DNA of 64,000 nucleotides from Knoellia sinensis KCTC 19936 (GCF_000768705.1 NZ_AVPJ01000002.1:124001-188000); one strand, 5' to 3'. Counted from the stretch's first letter, positions 43,055-52,718 are shown. Notes: generated by a model from the letters alone, not told the origin. Numbers and translations: made by a program.

Positions 43055-43702
43055 TCAGAGGGTGCCGCGGTCGATCGCGTCGTCGGGGTCCTGCCCGCGC
43101 TTCTTGCTGCGGCGGACGAGGAAGACGATCACTCCGACCCCGGCGAGGAGGATGAGGGCATAGACGGCCTTGCTGATCGGGTCCATGTATTGCTCGACGA
43201 GGTGATAGCGGCTGCCGAGGGCGTATCCAGCGCTCACGAGGCCGGTGTTCCAGATGAGGCTGCCCGCTGTCGTCATGCCGATGAACTGGCCCAACGGCAT
43301 CCGGTCGACGCCGGCCGGGATCGAGATGAGGCTGCGGATGCCGGGCACGAGACGACCGAAGAAAACGGCCTTCCGCCCGTGGCGGGTGAACCACGCGTCG
43401 GTCTTGTCGACATCTGCGACGTCCACGAGCGGCATCCGGTGGGCGATGACCCTCATCCGGTCCATCCCGACCGCGGCCCCGAATCCGTAGAGGACGAGGG
43501 CGCCTGTCACCGAGCCGAGCGTGGCCCACAGGACCGCCTCGACGATCGTGTACTGCCCGTCGGCCGCACTGAAACCGGCAAGCGGGAGGACGACCTCGCT
43601 GGGGATGGGCGGGAAGAGGTTCTCGAGGAAGATCGCCAGGGCGATGCCCGGGCCTCCGACGGTCTCCATGACCGAGAGGACCCAGTCGATGATCGGTTGC
43701 AT
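43055..43702 (-). CDS. DedA-family membrane protein
   Basis: A 215-residue DedA/SNARE-associated protein, a class of undecaprenyl-phosphate or phospholipid flippases. The family motif region is AIFLENLFPPIPSEVVLPLAG (residues ~24-44), followed by the conserved FFGRLVPGIRSLISIPAGVD with its essential Arg residues and the G-x-x-x-W motif SLIWNTGLVSAGYALG. About five membrane segments are visible. AAAGG lies before ATG 43702. It diverges from the small gene at 43842; a likely -10 (TAGGCT) lies near 43757. Confidence 0.92.
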   Translation of the reverse strand: MQPIIDWVLSVMETVGGPGIALAIFLENLFPPIPSEVVLPLAGFSAADGQYTIVEAVLWATLGSVTGALVLYGFGAAVGMDRMRVIAHRMPLVDVADVDKTDAWFTRHGRKAVFFGRLVPGIRSLISIPAGVDRMPLGQFIGMTTAGSLIWNTGLVSAGYALGSRYHLVEQYMDPISKAVYALILLAGVGVIVFLVRRSKKRGQDPDDAIDRGTL

Positions 43703-43841
43703 GCTGCCTTTCGCGGTTGCCGGCCGCCCGTTCGTGTGCTGCCGCCGGGACAGCCTAGCCCGGTTCAGCGGCCGGTCGAGCAGGCGTTTGGCGGCGCCGC
43801 GGCCGGGTAAGAGCAGGAGAACCGGACGATGAGGAGGAGTC

Positions 43842-44126
43842 ATGCCCCAGGGCAGCAGCGGCAAGAAGGACCCGGGCCCGAGCGTCAAGGACCCCGAGCT
43901 CTACGAGGAGTTGCGGGACGACGGGGCCAGCAAGGAGAAGGCCGCACGCATCTCGAACGCCGCCGCCGCGACGTCGCGCTCGGAGGTCGGTGAACGAGGA
44001 GGGGAGGCGGAGAACTACGAGGACCGCACGGTCGAGGAGCTCCACGACCGAGCGAAGGAGATCGGCATCGAAGGCCACTCGTCCATGAGCAAGGACGAAC
44101 TCGTCGACGCCCTCCGCAACCACTAG
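43842..44126 (+). CDS. DUF7218/Rho N-terminal-like small protein
   Basis: A 94-residue hydrophilic protein. The first half ([21 protein letters not shown] with [14 protein letters not shown]) matches the DUF7218 pattern. The last ~40 residues ([20 protein letters not shown] with the [13 protein letters not shown] helix) form a Rho N-terminal/SAP-like helix-extension-helix that binds nucleic acid. GGAGGAG precedes the ATG. Role unknown; a stress-related nucleic-acid-associated protein is plausible. Confidence 0.8.
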   Translation: MPQGSSGKKDPGPSVKDPELYEELRDDGASKEKAARISNAAAATSRSEVGERGGEAENYEDRTVEELHDRAKEIGIEGHSSMSKDELVDALRNH

Positions 44127-44142
44127 GACGTTTCAAGATCAC

Positions 44143-44156
44143 GGGACCTAAGTCCT
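44143..44156 (+). promoter_or_regulatory. DosR/DevR-like box before nar operon
   Basis: GGGACCTAAGTCCT is close to the DosR consensus GGGACTTNNGNCCC and centred about 52 bp upstream of the predicted transcription start, in the usual activation range. It suggests hypoxia or NO induction by a DosR-type regulator encoded elsewhere. Confidence 0.6.
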
Positions 44157-44167
44157 CGGTTTCACCC

Positions 44168-44195
44168 TTGCGCTCCCGCCACACTTCCCTACGGT
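44168..44195 (+). promoter_or_regulatory. narK promoter
   Basis: TTGCGC (44168-44173) and TACGGT (44190-44195) are 16 bp apart, 39 bp before the narK GTG. Confidence 0.5.
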
Positions 44196-44234
44196 GTGTA
44201 GTACCTGCTGTGCACTCCGTTCGAGGAGGTTGGC

Positions 44235-45482
44235 GTGTCGACAATGGAGGTCCCCTCTCCATCCCGTGAAGACCTCGATCCCGGCACGGCGAGATCGATG
44301 CTCGTTCTGGCGACGATCGGGTTCGCCATCTGCTTCTGGGCGTGGGCGCTGCTCTCCCCGCTCGCGGTGACGCTGCGCGAGGAGCTGGGACTGAGCTCGT
44401 TCGAGCAGTCGCTCGTCGTGGCCACGCCGGTCATCGTGGGGTCACTCGGCCGCATCCCGGCCGGCGCGTTGACCGATCGACTCGGCGCGAAGACGGTGTT
44501 CCCCGCCGTCGCGATGCTGACCATCCTCCCGGTCCTGTTCCTCGGCTTCTTCGGCGACAACCTCGTGGCCCTGCTCATCGGTGGGTTCCTCCTCGGCATC
44601 GGAGGCACGTCGTTCGCCGTGGGCGTGCCCTTCGTCAACTCGTGGCACCCGCCGGAGAAGCGCGGCGCGGCGCTCGGCATCTTCGGCATGGGGACGGGCG
44701 GCACGGCGATCGCTGCCTTCACGACGCTGTCGCTGTCCAACCGGTTCGGTCGCCCCGCACCCTTCGTTCTGGTCGCCGTCCTTCTTGCCCTGTATGCCGT
44801 CGTCGCCCGTCGCATGCTCAGGTCGCCTTCTCCCGTGGCCGGGGCCGGGGTCAGCACAGGCAAGGGCGGCAACTGGCTGACGGCTGCTCTGCGCACGCTG
44901 GCCGAGCCGGTCGCCCTGAAGCTGGCGATCCTCTATGCCATCTCGTTCGGTGGCTTCGTGGCGTTCAGCGTCTATCTGCCGACCTATCTCGTGAACAACT
45001 TCGGGATGGAGAAGGGCGCGGCGGCGCTGCGCATGGCGGGCTTCGTGGTCGTGGCCGTCCTGGCGCGGCCGGTCGGGGGCTGGCTGGCAGACCGCTTCGA
45101 GCGCACTCGCGTTCTGGCTCTCCTCATGGTGGCGAGCGCTGGCTTCGCCGTGCTGGCCGCGATCGTCGGCGGTGGGCAGGTGGACCTGGGTCTGGAGCCC
45201 GTCGGGACGGTGGCGTTCCTGGGGCTGGCCGCGTCGCTGGGGGCGGCGGCTGGCGCGGTGTTCGCCCTGGTGGCAGCTCTGGTCGAGCCGGCGCGGGTGG
45301 GTGCCGTCACCGGTGTGGTCGGCGCGGCAGGCGGACTCGGCGGCTTCGTCCCGCCCCTCCTCATGGGTGTCATCTATGACGCACAGGGCTCGTACACCCT
45401 CGGGCTCGTGCTCCTCGCGGTGGTGGCTGCCCTCGGCGGCGCCCTCGCCCTCGTCGGCTTCCGGAAGGACCTCAAGGCATGA
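44235..45482 (+). CDS. narK: nitrate/nitrite MFS transporter NarK
   Basis: A 415-residue MFS permease. The nitrate-porter signature is visible in GTGGTAIAAFTTLSLSNRFG (residues ~153-172) and PLAVTLREELGLSSFEQSL near TM1; AGGLGGFVPPLLMGVIYDAQG is the second Gly-rich signature near the C terminus. About 12 membrane segments. GAGGAGG lies 6 nt before the GTG start, and narG starts inside its stop codon (ATGA). It imports nitrate or exchanges it for nitrite for the reductase below. The promoter carries a DosR-like box. Confidence 0.93.
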   Translation: MSTMEVPSPSREDLDPGTARSMLVLATIGFAICFWAWALLSPLAVTLREELGLSSFEQSLVVATPVIVGSLGRIPAGALTDRLGAKTVFPAVAMLTILPVLFLGFFGDNLVALLIGGFLLGIGGTSFAVGVPFVNSWHPPEKRGAALGIFGMGTGGTAIAAFTTLSLSNRFGRPAPFVLVAVLLALYAVVARRMLRSPSPVAGAGVSTGKGGNWLTAALRTLAEPVALKLAILYAISFGGFVAFSVYLPTYLVNNFGMEKGAAALRMAGFVVVAVLARPVGGWLADRFERTRVLALLMVASAGFAVLAAIVGGGQVDLGLEPVGTVAFLGLAASLGAAAGAVFALVAALVEPARVGAVTGVVGAAGGLGGFVPPLLMGVIYDAQGSYTLGLVLLAVVAALGGALALVGFRKDLKA

Positions 45483-48400
45483 GCCTGGACTCACCACTCA
45501 CCGACGCCCTCGTCGGCACGCGACGGTTCTTCACTCGCGGCTCCGTCTCGGAGGACCGTCGAACCCTCAGCCTCGAGGGCGGCCGCAGCGGCGACTCCTT
45601 CTATCGCGACCGCTGGAGCCACGACAAGGTCGTCCGCTCCACGCACGGCGTGAACTGCACGGGGTCGTGCTCGTGGAAGGTCTATGTCAAGGACGGCATC
45701 ATCACGTGGGAGGCGCAGCAGACGGACTACCCGTCGACCGGTGCCGACCGGCCGGAGTACGAACCGCGTGGATGCCCGCGCGGCGCTGCGTTCTCCTGGT
45801 ACACCTACAGCCCGACGCGGGTGCGCTATCCCTACGTGCGCGGGGTGTTGCTCGACCTCTATCGGGAGGCACGTGCGAAGTTCGGCGACCCTGTCGTCGC
45901 GTGGGCGTCGATCGTTCAGGACGAGGAGAAGGCCAAGGCCTACAAGTCCTCCCGCGGCAAGGGTGGTCTCGTCCGAGCCACGTGGGACGAGGCGGTCGAG
46001 ATGATCGCGGCCGCGCACGTCTACACGATCAAGCGCTGGGGTCCGGATCGGATCGCCGGCTTCTCGCCGATCCCCGCGATGTCGCAGGTGAGCTTCGTGT
46101 CGGGCGCCCGCTTCAACGAACTCATCGGCGCGCCGATGCTGTCGTTCTACGACTGGTACGCCGATCTCCCCAACGCCTCACCGCAGATGTGGGGAGACCA
46201 GACCGACGTGCCGGAGTCCGGGGACTGGTGGGACGCGGCATACCTGATCATGTGGGGCTCGAACGTGCCCCTCACGCGCACACCGGACGCGCACTGGATG
46301 ACGGAGGCGCGCTACCGCGGGCAGAAGGTCGTCGCCGTGGCGCCCGACTACGCCGAGAACGTGAAGTTCGCGGACGAGTGGGTCGCGCCGGTGCCGGGCA
46401 CGGACGCCGCGCTCGCGATGGGCATGGGTCACGTCGTCCTCAAGGAGTTCTTCGCGGAGCGGGAGACTCCTTTCTTCGCGGACTACACGAAGCGCTACAC
46501 GGACCTGCCGCACCTCATCACCTTGGAGCCAGTCGGGGACGAGGGTGAGAGCGGGGGCGTCCTGCGGCCCGGCAAGTTCCTCGTCGCCGGTGACCTTCCG
46601 GACCACCCGGAGGCGAACTCCGAGAACGCGATGTGGAAGCCCGCCGTCCTCGACGCCGTGACCGGTGAGGTGGCCATCCCGCAGGGATCGATCGGTCACC
46701 GCTACGGACCCGAGGGTGAGGGCAAGTGGAACCTCGACCTCGGGGACATCGACCCACTCCTGACGCTGCTGCCGGCTGATGGATCGGCTGGAGAAACCGC
46801 AGAGGTCGAGCTGCCGCGCTTCGACCTCGGCGACACCGTGGTGCGCGAGCGTCGTGGAGTGCCGGTGCGCCGGGTGGGTGGGCACCTCGTGACGACGGTG
46901 CTCGACCTCATGCTCGCGCAGTACGGCGTGGGTCGCCCGGGGCTGCCGGGGCAGTGGCCCGAGGGCTATGACGACCCGAGCGTGCCCGCGACGCCCGCGT
47001 GGGCCGAGTCGATCACGTCGGTGCCGGCTGCCCAGATCGCCCGTCTGGGAAGGGAGTTCGCGCAGAACGCGGTCGACACGGAGGGCCGCGGGATGATCCT
47101 CATGGGCGCCGGGACGAACCACTGGTACCACTCGGACCAGATCTATCGCGCGATGCTCGTCCTCACGACGATCACCGGCTGCCAGGGGCGGAACGGTGGC
47201 GGTTGGGCGCACTACGTCGGCCAGGAGAAGGTTCGCCCGCTCATGGGCTTCCAGCACATGGCCTTCGCCCTCGACTGGGTGCGGCCGCCGCGGCACATGA
47301 ATCAGACGGCGTACTGGTACGTGAACTCGAGCCAGTACCGCTACGACACGTTCACCACGGACGATGTCGGTGCGGGGACCGGTGCCTTCGAGGGGCGCGC
47401 CACCATGGACGTCCTGGCCCAGTCGGTGCGGTTGGGCTGGACGCCGAGCTATCCGCAGTTCAACCGGTCGAGCCTGGCGCTCGCGGACGAGGCTGCCGAG
47501 GCGGGCGTCGACGTCAAGGACCACGTCGTGAGCCAACTCAAGAGCGGTGACCTGAAGTTCGCCGTCGAGGACCCGGAGGCCGAGGAGAACTGGCCGCGCG
47601 TCCTCACGCTGTGGCGATCCAACCTCTTCGGCTCGTCGGCCAAGGGCAACGAGTACTTCCTCAAGCACCTCCTCGGGACGACGAACGCCGCCCGGGCCAA
47701 GGAGGCCGGTCCGGAGCACCGGCCCCGTGACGTCGCCTGGCCGGACCAGATCCCCGAGGGCAAGCTCGACCTGCTCATGACGATCGACTTCCGGATGACC
47801 AGCTCGACGCTCCTCAGTGACGTCGTGCTGCCGGCGGCCACGTGGTACGAGAAGCACGACATCAACACCACGGACATGCACCCGTTCATCCACTCGTTCA
47901 ACCCGGCGATCTCCCCGCCGTGGCAGAGCAAGACGGACTGGGACGCGTGGAAGGCCATCGCCAAGCGATTCTCCGAACTTGCCGAGGACCACCTCGGGAC
48001 GCGCACCGACGTCGTCGCCAAACCCCTCTGGCACGACACCCCCGAGGCGATGGCGACCGTCCACGGAGTCGTCAAGGACTGGAAGACCGGCGAGGTCGAG
48101 CCCATCCCCGGCAAGACCATGCCGGTCCTCGCTGTCGTCGAGCGGGACTACACCCAGATCCACGCCAAGATGACCTCCATTGGGCCGTTGCTCGAGAAGG
48201 TCGGCATGGTCACCAAGGGTGTGCCCTACGAGCCGACCGCGTTCGTCGAGCAGCTGGGTGCGGTCAACGGTCGGGTCCACGGTGGCCCCACCGACGGTCG
48301 GCCGAAGTTGGAGACCGACATCCACGTCGCGGAGGCGATCCTCCACCTGTCGGGGACGACGAACGGGCACCTCGCCACGCAGGGTTTCAAGGCGTTGGAG

Positions 48401-49177
48401 AAGCGCACCGGCACCGAGTTGCACGACCTCTCCGCCGAGCACGAGGGGAAGCTCATCCGCTTCGCCGACACCCAGGCGGCCCCCGTCCCGGTGATCACCT
48501 CGCCGGAGTGGTCCGGCAGCGAGTCGGGTGGGCGGCGCTACAGCCCGTTCACGATCAACATCGAGCGGCTCAAGCCCTTCCACACCCTCACCGGACGTCA
48601 GCAGTTCTATGTCGACCACGACTGGCTGCTGCGGATGGGGGAGGCGTTGCCGATCTATCGACCACCACTCGACATGACCCGGCTCTTCGGCGAGCCGCGG
48701 ATCGGCGAGCAGGGTGAGCTGGGCGTGTCGGTCCGCTACCTGACCCCGCACAACAAGTGGTCGATCCACTCGGAGTACCAGGACAACCTCTTCATGCTCT
48801 CGCTCTCGCGGGGCGGGCAGTCGATCTGGATGTCCGACATCGACGCCGCCAAGATCGGGGTCAAGGACAACGACTGGATCGAGGCCGTCAACCGCAACGG
48901 CGTCGTCGCCGCGCGGGCGATCGTCAGCCACCGGATGCCCGAGGGCACGGTCTACATGCACCACGCGCAGGACCGGCTCATCGACGTCCCCCTGACCGAG
49001 ACGGACGGCAAGCGGGGCGGCATACACAACAGCCTGACTCGCATCGTCATGAAGCCGAGCCATCTCATCGGTGGTTACGCCCAGCTGTCGTACTTCTTCA
49101 ACTACATCGGACCGACGGGCACGAACCGCGACGAGGTCACGACGATCCGCAAGCGCACGGCAGAGGTGACGTACTGA
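45479..49177 (+). CDS. narG: respiratory nitrate reductase alpha subunit
   Basis: A 1232-residue molybdopterin enzyme, the catalytic subunit of the membrane-bound nitrate reductase. The N-terminal [4Fe-4S] ligand set is His in THGVNCTGSCSW with the two Cys, then CPRGAAFSW. Asp in the YDWYADLPNASPQMWGDQTD segment matches the molybdenum ligand region of the Nar class. Molybdopterin-binding blocks and HSEYQDNLFMLSLSRGG toward the C terminus complete it. No twin-arginine signal of Tat-exported type is seen at the N terminus, as expected for a cytoplasmic-facing NarG. It is coupled to narK upstream. Confidence 0.97.
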   Translation: MSLDSPLTDALVGTRRFFTRGSVSEDRRTLSLEGGRSGDSFYRDRWSHDKVVRSTHGVNCTGSCSWKVYVKDGIITWEAQQTDYPSTGADRPEYEPRGCPRGAAFSWYTYSPTRVRYPYVRGVLLDLYREARAKFGDPVVAWASIVQDEEKAKAYKSSRGKGGLVRATWDEAVEMIAAAHVYTIKRWGPDRIAGFSPIPAMSQVSFVSGARFNELIGAPMLSFYDWYADLPNASPQMWGDQTDVPESGDWWDAAYLIMWGSNVPLTRTPDAHWMTEARYRGQKVVAVAPDYAENVKFADEWVAPVPGTDAALAMGMGHVVLKEFFAERETPFFADYTKRYTDLPHLITLEPVGDEGESGGVLRPGKFLVAGDLPDHPEANSENAMWKPAVLDAVTGEVAIPQGSIGHRYGPEGEGKWNLDLGDIDPLLTLLPADGSAGETAEVELPRFDLGDTVVRERRGVPVRRVGGHLVTTVLDLMLAQYGVGRPGLPGQWPEGYDDPSVPATPAWAESITSVPAAQIARLGREFAQNAVDTEGRGMILMGAGTNHWYHSDQIYRAMLVLTTITGCQGRNGGGWAHYVGQEKVRPLMGFQHMAFALDWVRPPRHMNQTAYWYVNSSQYRYDTFTTDDVGAGTGAFEGRATMDVLAQSVRLGWTPSYPQFNRSSLALADEAAEAGVDVKDHVVSQLKSGDLKFAVEDPEAEENWPRVLTLWRSNLFGSSAKGNEYFLKHLLGTTNAARAKEAGPEHRPRDVAWPDQIPEGKLDLLMTIDFRMTSSTLLSDVVLPAATWYEKHDINTTDMHPFIHSFNPAISPPWQSKTDWDAWKAIAKRFSELAEDHLGTRTDVVAKPLWHDTPEAMATVHGVVKDWKTGEVEPIPGKTMPVLAVVERDYTQIHAKMTSIGPLLEKVGMVTKGVPYEPTAFVEQLGAVNGRVHGGPTDGRPKLETDIHVAEAILHLSGTTNGHLATQGFKALEKRTGTELHDLSAEHEGKLIRFADTQAAPVPVITSPEWSGSESGGRRYSPFTINIERLKPFHTLTGRQQFYVDHDWLLRMGEALPIYRPPLDMTRLFGEPRIGEQGELGVSVRYLTPHNKWSIHSEYQDNLFMLSLSRGGQSIWMSDIDAAKIGVKDNDWIEAVNRNGVVAARAIVSHRMPEGTVYMHHAQDRLIDVPLTETDGKRGGIHNSLTRIVMKPSHLIGGYAQLSYFFNYIGPTGTNRDEVTTIRKRTAEVTY

Positions 49178-49244
49178 TGAGGTGCTGCGACGACGAACGG
49201 CAGCGGACAATGAGGAACGAATCGCGCCGCGAGGAGTGCAGCCG

Positions 49245-50906
49245 ATGAGACCGATGGCGCAGATGGCGATGGTCATGAACCTCGACAAGTGCATCGGGTG
49301 CCACACGTGCTCGGTGACCTGCAAGCAGGCGTGGACCAACCGCGCGGGCATGGAGTACGTCTGGTTCAACAACGTCGAGACCCGTCCGGGGCTGGGCTAC
49401 CCGCGCGGCTACCAGGACCAGGAGAAGTGGAAGGGCGGCTGGGTCCGCACGCCCAGCGGGCGCCTCACCCTGCGCGCCGGCGGCCGACTCAGCAAGCTGC
49501 TCAACATCTTCTCCAACCCGAAGATGCCGGCGATGAGCGACTACTACGAGCCGTGGACCTACGACTACGAGACGCTGCTCAACGCCCCTGCGCAGAAGCA
49601 CTTCCCGGTCGCACGCCCGCACTCGCTCATCTCCGGCAAGCCGATCAACGTCGAGTGGTCGGCCAACTGGGACGACGACCTCGGAGGCAGCCAGCAGCAC
49701 GCGGCCAAGGACCCGATGCTCAAGGGCATCGAGGACAAGGTGAAGCTGGAGTTCGAGCAGACGTTCATGTTCTACCTCCCGCGGATCTGCGAGCACTGCC
49801 TCAACCCGTCGTGCGCGGCGTCGTGCCCGAGTGGCGCGATCTACAAGCGGGTCGAGGACGGCATCGTCCTCGTCGACCAGGACAAGTGCCGCGGCTGGCG
49901 GATGTGCGTCACCGGCTGCCCCTACAAGAAGGTCTACTTCAACCACAAGACCGGCAAGGCCGAGAAGTGCACCTTCTGCTACCCCCGCGTCGAGGTCGGC
50001 ATTCCCACGGTGTGCGCCGAGACGTGCGTCGGACGGCTGCGCTACATCGGGCTCATGCTCTACGACGCAGACAAGGTGCTCGAGGCGGCCTCGGTCGAGG
50101 ACGACCACGACCTCTACGAAGCGCAGCGGTCGGTCTTCCTCGACCCGCACGATCCGGAAGTGCAACGCGAAGCGGAGCGAGCCGGCATACCGGGAGATTG
50201 GATCGAGGCTGCGAAACGGTCACCGGTCAACGCGCTGATAAACACCTACAAGGTCGCGCTGCCGCTGCATCCGGAGTACCGCACGATGCCGATGGTCTGG
50301 TACATCCCGCCGCTGTCGCCGGTCGTGGATGTGTTGCAGGAGACCGGAAATGACGCGGAGGACGCCGACAACCTGTTTGGCGCGATCGACACGCTCCGCA
50401 TTCCGGTGGAGTACCTCGCCAACCTCTTCACCGCAGGCGACACCGCACCGGTCGACGGGGTCCTGCGCAAGCTCGCGGCCATGCGGTCCTACATGCGCGA
50501 CATCAACCTCGGGCGGGACCCCAACCCCGACATCCCGGCGCGCGTGGGCATGGGCGAGGAGGAGATGTACGACATGTTCCGGCTCCTCGCCATCGCGAAG
50601 TACGACGAGCGCTACGTCATCCCGACCGCCCACAGCGAGGAGGCGCACGCGCTCGAGGAACTCGCCACCGACTGTCCCGTGACGGGCTACGACGACGAGT
50701 TGCTCGACGTCTCCGGACCCTTCGGCGAGGGCTCAGGGCGCGGCAACGCTACGCCCGTCGCCGTCGAGAACTTCCACATGCTCCAGCAGCGCCAGACGTC
50801 CGAACTGGTCGGCGGAGGCAGCGCCAAGGGACGAGTCAACCTCCTCAACTGGGACGGCAAGGGCGTCCCTGAGGGGCTCTTTCCCGACGGGAAGGACGAG
50901 TCATGA
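49245..50906 (+). CDS. narH: respiratory nitrate reductase beta subunit
   Basis: A 553-residue iron-sulphur subunit that passes electrons from NarI to NarG. Four clusters are seen: CIGCHTCSVTCKQAW (residues 16-30), CEHCLNPSCAASCPSGA, CRGWRMCVTGCPYKK with Trp in place of a cysteine (the [3Fe-4S] cluster, a NarH hallmark), and CTFCYPRVEVGIPTVCAETC. Start ATG 49245 with GAGGAG 8 nt upstream is chosen over an in-frame ATG at 49182. The stop overlaps narJ by 4 bp. Confidence 0.97.
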   Translation: MRPMAQMAMVMNLDKCIGCHTCSVTCKQAWTNRAGMEYVWFNNVETRPGLGYPRGYQDQEKWKGGWVRTPSGRLTLRAGGRLSKLLNIFSNPKMPAMSDYYEPWTYDYETLLNAPAQKHFPVARPHSLISGKPINVEWSANWDDDLGGSQQHAAKDPMLKGIEDKVKLEFEQTFMFYLPRICEHCLNPSCAASCPSGAIYKRVEDGIVLVDQDKCRGWRMCVTGCPYKKVYFNHKTGKAEKCTFCYPRVEVGIPTVCAETCVGRLRYIGLMLYDADKVLEAASVEDDHDLYEAQRSVFLDPHDPEVQREAERAGIPGDWIEAAKRSPVNALINTYKVALPLHPEYRTMPMVWYIPPLSPVVDVLQETGNDAEDADNLFGAIDTLRIPVEYLANLFTAGDTAPVDGVLRKLAAMRSYMRDINLGRDPNPDIPARVGMGEEEMYDMFRLLAIAKYDERYVIPTAHSEEAHALEELATDCPVTGYDDELLDVSGPFGEGSGRGNATPVAVENFHMLQQRQTSELVGGGSAKGRVNLLNWDGKGVPEGLFPDGKDES

Positions 50907-51640
50907 TGCCGTGGCGCAGGCACCGCCGATCGGCGCCGACTCTCTCGTCCGCAGACCAGGCGTCGACGTGGCAGGTCGTGTCGTTGCTCCTGGACTATCC
51001 CGACGAGACCCTGGTCGAGCGGGTGCCCATGCTCACGGAAGTCGTTGCGACACTTCCCGATTCGATTCGTATGCCGTTGCGCCGCTTCCTCGAGCACGTC
51101 ACCTCGGTGGGTCTCGGGGAACTGCAGCGCGACTACGTCGACACGTTCGACGTGACGCGGCGGTGCTGCCTGCACCTGACCTATTTCCTGCACGGCGATA
51201 CGCGCAACCGCGGTGCTGCCCTGGTGCGGATCAAGCAGGACTACCGGCGCCATGGGGTCGAGCTGGCTGACGAGGACGCCGAGTTGCCCGACCACTTGGC
51301 GGTGGTGCTGGAATTCGGGGCGACGGTGGATGCGGATGCGGCCTGGCGGCTCCTCAACGACCACCGGGTGGGCATCGAACTGTTGAGGGTCGCTCTCGCA
51401 GAACGGGATTCGGCGTGGCTGGACGTCATTGACGCCTTGCGCGCCACGTTGCCCCAGCTCAAGGGTGACGACGAGGAAGCACTCGCTCGCCTCATCGCCG
51501 AAGGGCCTCCGGAGGAGCTCGTGGGACTGAGCACCGAGATGAACGCGCCCTATGCAATCGCCGGTGGGAACGCCCCGGGCGACGTCGGTCCCGGCGCCGC
51601 TCCCGGACCGGTGCCCGTCACGATCGGAGGTCCACGGTGA
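50903..51640 (+). CDS. narJ: nitrate reductase assembly chaperone
   Basis: A 245-residue NarJ chaperone that inserts the molybdenum cofactor and holds NarGH before membrane attachment. The all-helical TorD-like fold is shown by VSLLLDYPDETLVERVPMLT, the DYVDTFDVTRRCCLHLTYFL motif (residues ~76-95) and ELPDHLAVVLEFGA. The last ~35 residues are Gly/Pro-rich. ATG 50903 overlaps narH and the stop overlaps narI. Confidence 0.94.
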   Translation: MMPWRRHRRSAPTLSSADQASTWQVVSLLLDYPDETLVERVPMLTEVVATLPDSIRMPLRRFLEHVTSVGLGELQRDYVDTFDVTRRCCLHLTYFLHGDTRNRGAALVRIKQDYRRHGVELADEDAELPDHLAVVLEFGATVDADAAWRLLNDHRVGIELLRVALAERDSAWLDVIDALRATLPQLKGDDEEALARLIAEGPPEELVGLSTEMNAPYAIAGGNAPGDVGPGAAPGPVPVTIGGPR

Positions 51641-52374
51641 GCACGTTCCTGTGGGTGATCTTCCCCTACATCTGTCTGGCGATCTTCGTGGTCGGCCACG
51701 TGTGGCGCTACCGCTACGACAAGTTCGGCTGGACGACCCGGAGTTCGCAGCTCTACGAGAGCAAGCTCTTGCGTATCGGGAGCCCGCTGTTCCACTTCGG
51801 GATGCTCGGCGTGATCGTGGGTCACTTCTTGGGGCTGGTCATCCCGCAGAGCCTCACCGACCGGCTGGGGTTGAGCCATGAGGCCTACCACTTCATCGCC
51901 CTCGCGGGTGGAATCCCGGCAGGCATCGCGGCCGTCGTCGGACTGGCGATCCTCATCTATCGGCGACGGACCGTCGGACCGGTCTTCTCCGCGACGACCG
52001 TCAACGACAAGGTCATGTATGCCGTTCTCGCCGTCGTGATCTTCCTCGGCATGTGGAACACCGTGGCCGGCAGCCTCCTGACCATCGGTGGGGAATACAA
52101 CTACCGCGACGGCGTCTCGCCCTGGTTCCGGCAGATCTTCTGGTTCCAGCCGGATGCGAGTCTCATGGAAGCCGCACCGCTGGGCTTCAAGCTGCACGCG
52201 TTCCTTGCGTTCCTGCTCTTCGCGATGTGGCCGTTCACTCGCTTGGTGCACGTCTTCTCGGCGCCGCTGGGCTACTTCACCCGGCCCTACATCGTCTACC
52301 GCAGCCGCGACGAACGCGCCGGAACGGGCACGGGCAGCCGCGCACAGAAGCGGGGTTGGGAGAAGGTGCAGTGA
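51637..52374 (+). CDS. narI: respiratory nitrate reductase gamma subunit
   Basis: A 245-residue di-haem cytochrome b that anchors NarGH and oxidises menaquinol. Five membrane segments: FLWVIFPYICLAIFVVGHVW, FHFGMLGVIVGHFLGLVIP, FIALAGGIPAGIAAVVGLAI, VMYAVLAVVIFLGMWNTVAG, FKLHAFLAFLLFAMWPFTRL. Haem-ligand histidines are in GHVW, FHFG and GHFLG, and KLHAF and RLVHVFS. GTG start overlapping narJ is preceded by GGAGG. The C-terminal basic tail is cytoplasmic. Confidence 0.96.
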   Translation: MSTFLWVIFPYICLAIFVVGHVWRYRYDKFGWTTRSSQLYESKLLRIGSPLFHFGMLGVIVGHFLGLVIPQSLTDRLGLSHEAYHFIALAGGIPAGIAAVVGLAILIYRRRTVGPVFSATTVNDKVMYAVLAVVIFLGMWNTVAGSLLTIGGEYNYRDGVSPWFRQIFWFQPDASLMEAAPLGFKLHAFLAFLLFAMWPFTRLVHVFSAPLGYFTRPYIVYRSRDERAGTGTGSRAQKRGWEKVQ

Positions 52375-52718
52375 GCGAATCCGTCGAAGGCCCCGCAGTC
52401 GACCTGCTCGCGGTGGGCGAGGCCATGCTCGTCGAGGCGCGAGAGGCCGGACGGGGACGAGTGACGAAGGCAGTCGTCCGGCAGCCGGGCCAGAACCTCA
52501 TCCTGCTGGCCTTGCCCGCCGGGGGAAGCCTGCCGGACCACGAGGCGCCCGGCCCGGCCTCGCTCCAGTGCTTGTCCGGTGAGGTGGTGTTGAGCTCGGA
52601 GGAGGGTTCGACGACGTTGGTGGCCGGAACGGTGTGCGCCATTCCGCAGAGCACGCACGCCGTGACGTCCCAGGTCGACAGCCTTTGCCTGTTGTCGGTG
52701 TCCCTGACCCAGCCCTGA
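52371..52718 (+). CDS. cupin-domain protein of nar operon
   Basis: A 115-residue single cupin. The conserved barrel motifs are LLALPAGGSLPDHEAPGPAS (motif 1, with His and Glu but lacking the second His) and VAGTVCAIPQSTHAV (motif 2, with one His). A metal site is possible but incomplete. The GTG start overlaps the narI stop (GTGA), so it is made with the reductase and may sense a ligand or stabilise the complex; that is inference. It is not part of canonical nar operons. Confidence 0.8.
   Translation: MSESVEGPAVDLLAVGEAMLVEAREAGRGRVTKAVVRQPGQNLILLALPAGGSLPDHEAPGPASLQCLSGEVVLSSEEGSTTLVAGTVCAIPQSTHAVTSQVDSLCLLSVSLTQP

Noticed and set aside
46178-49372. 1064-codon open frame antisense to narG
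   Set aside because: Mirror of narG codon use, Arg/His/Val-rich with no domain.
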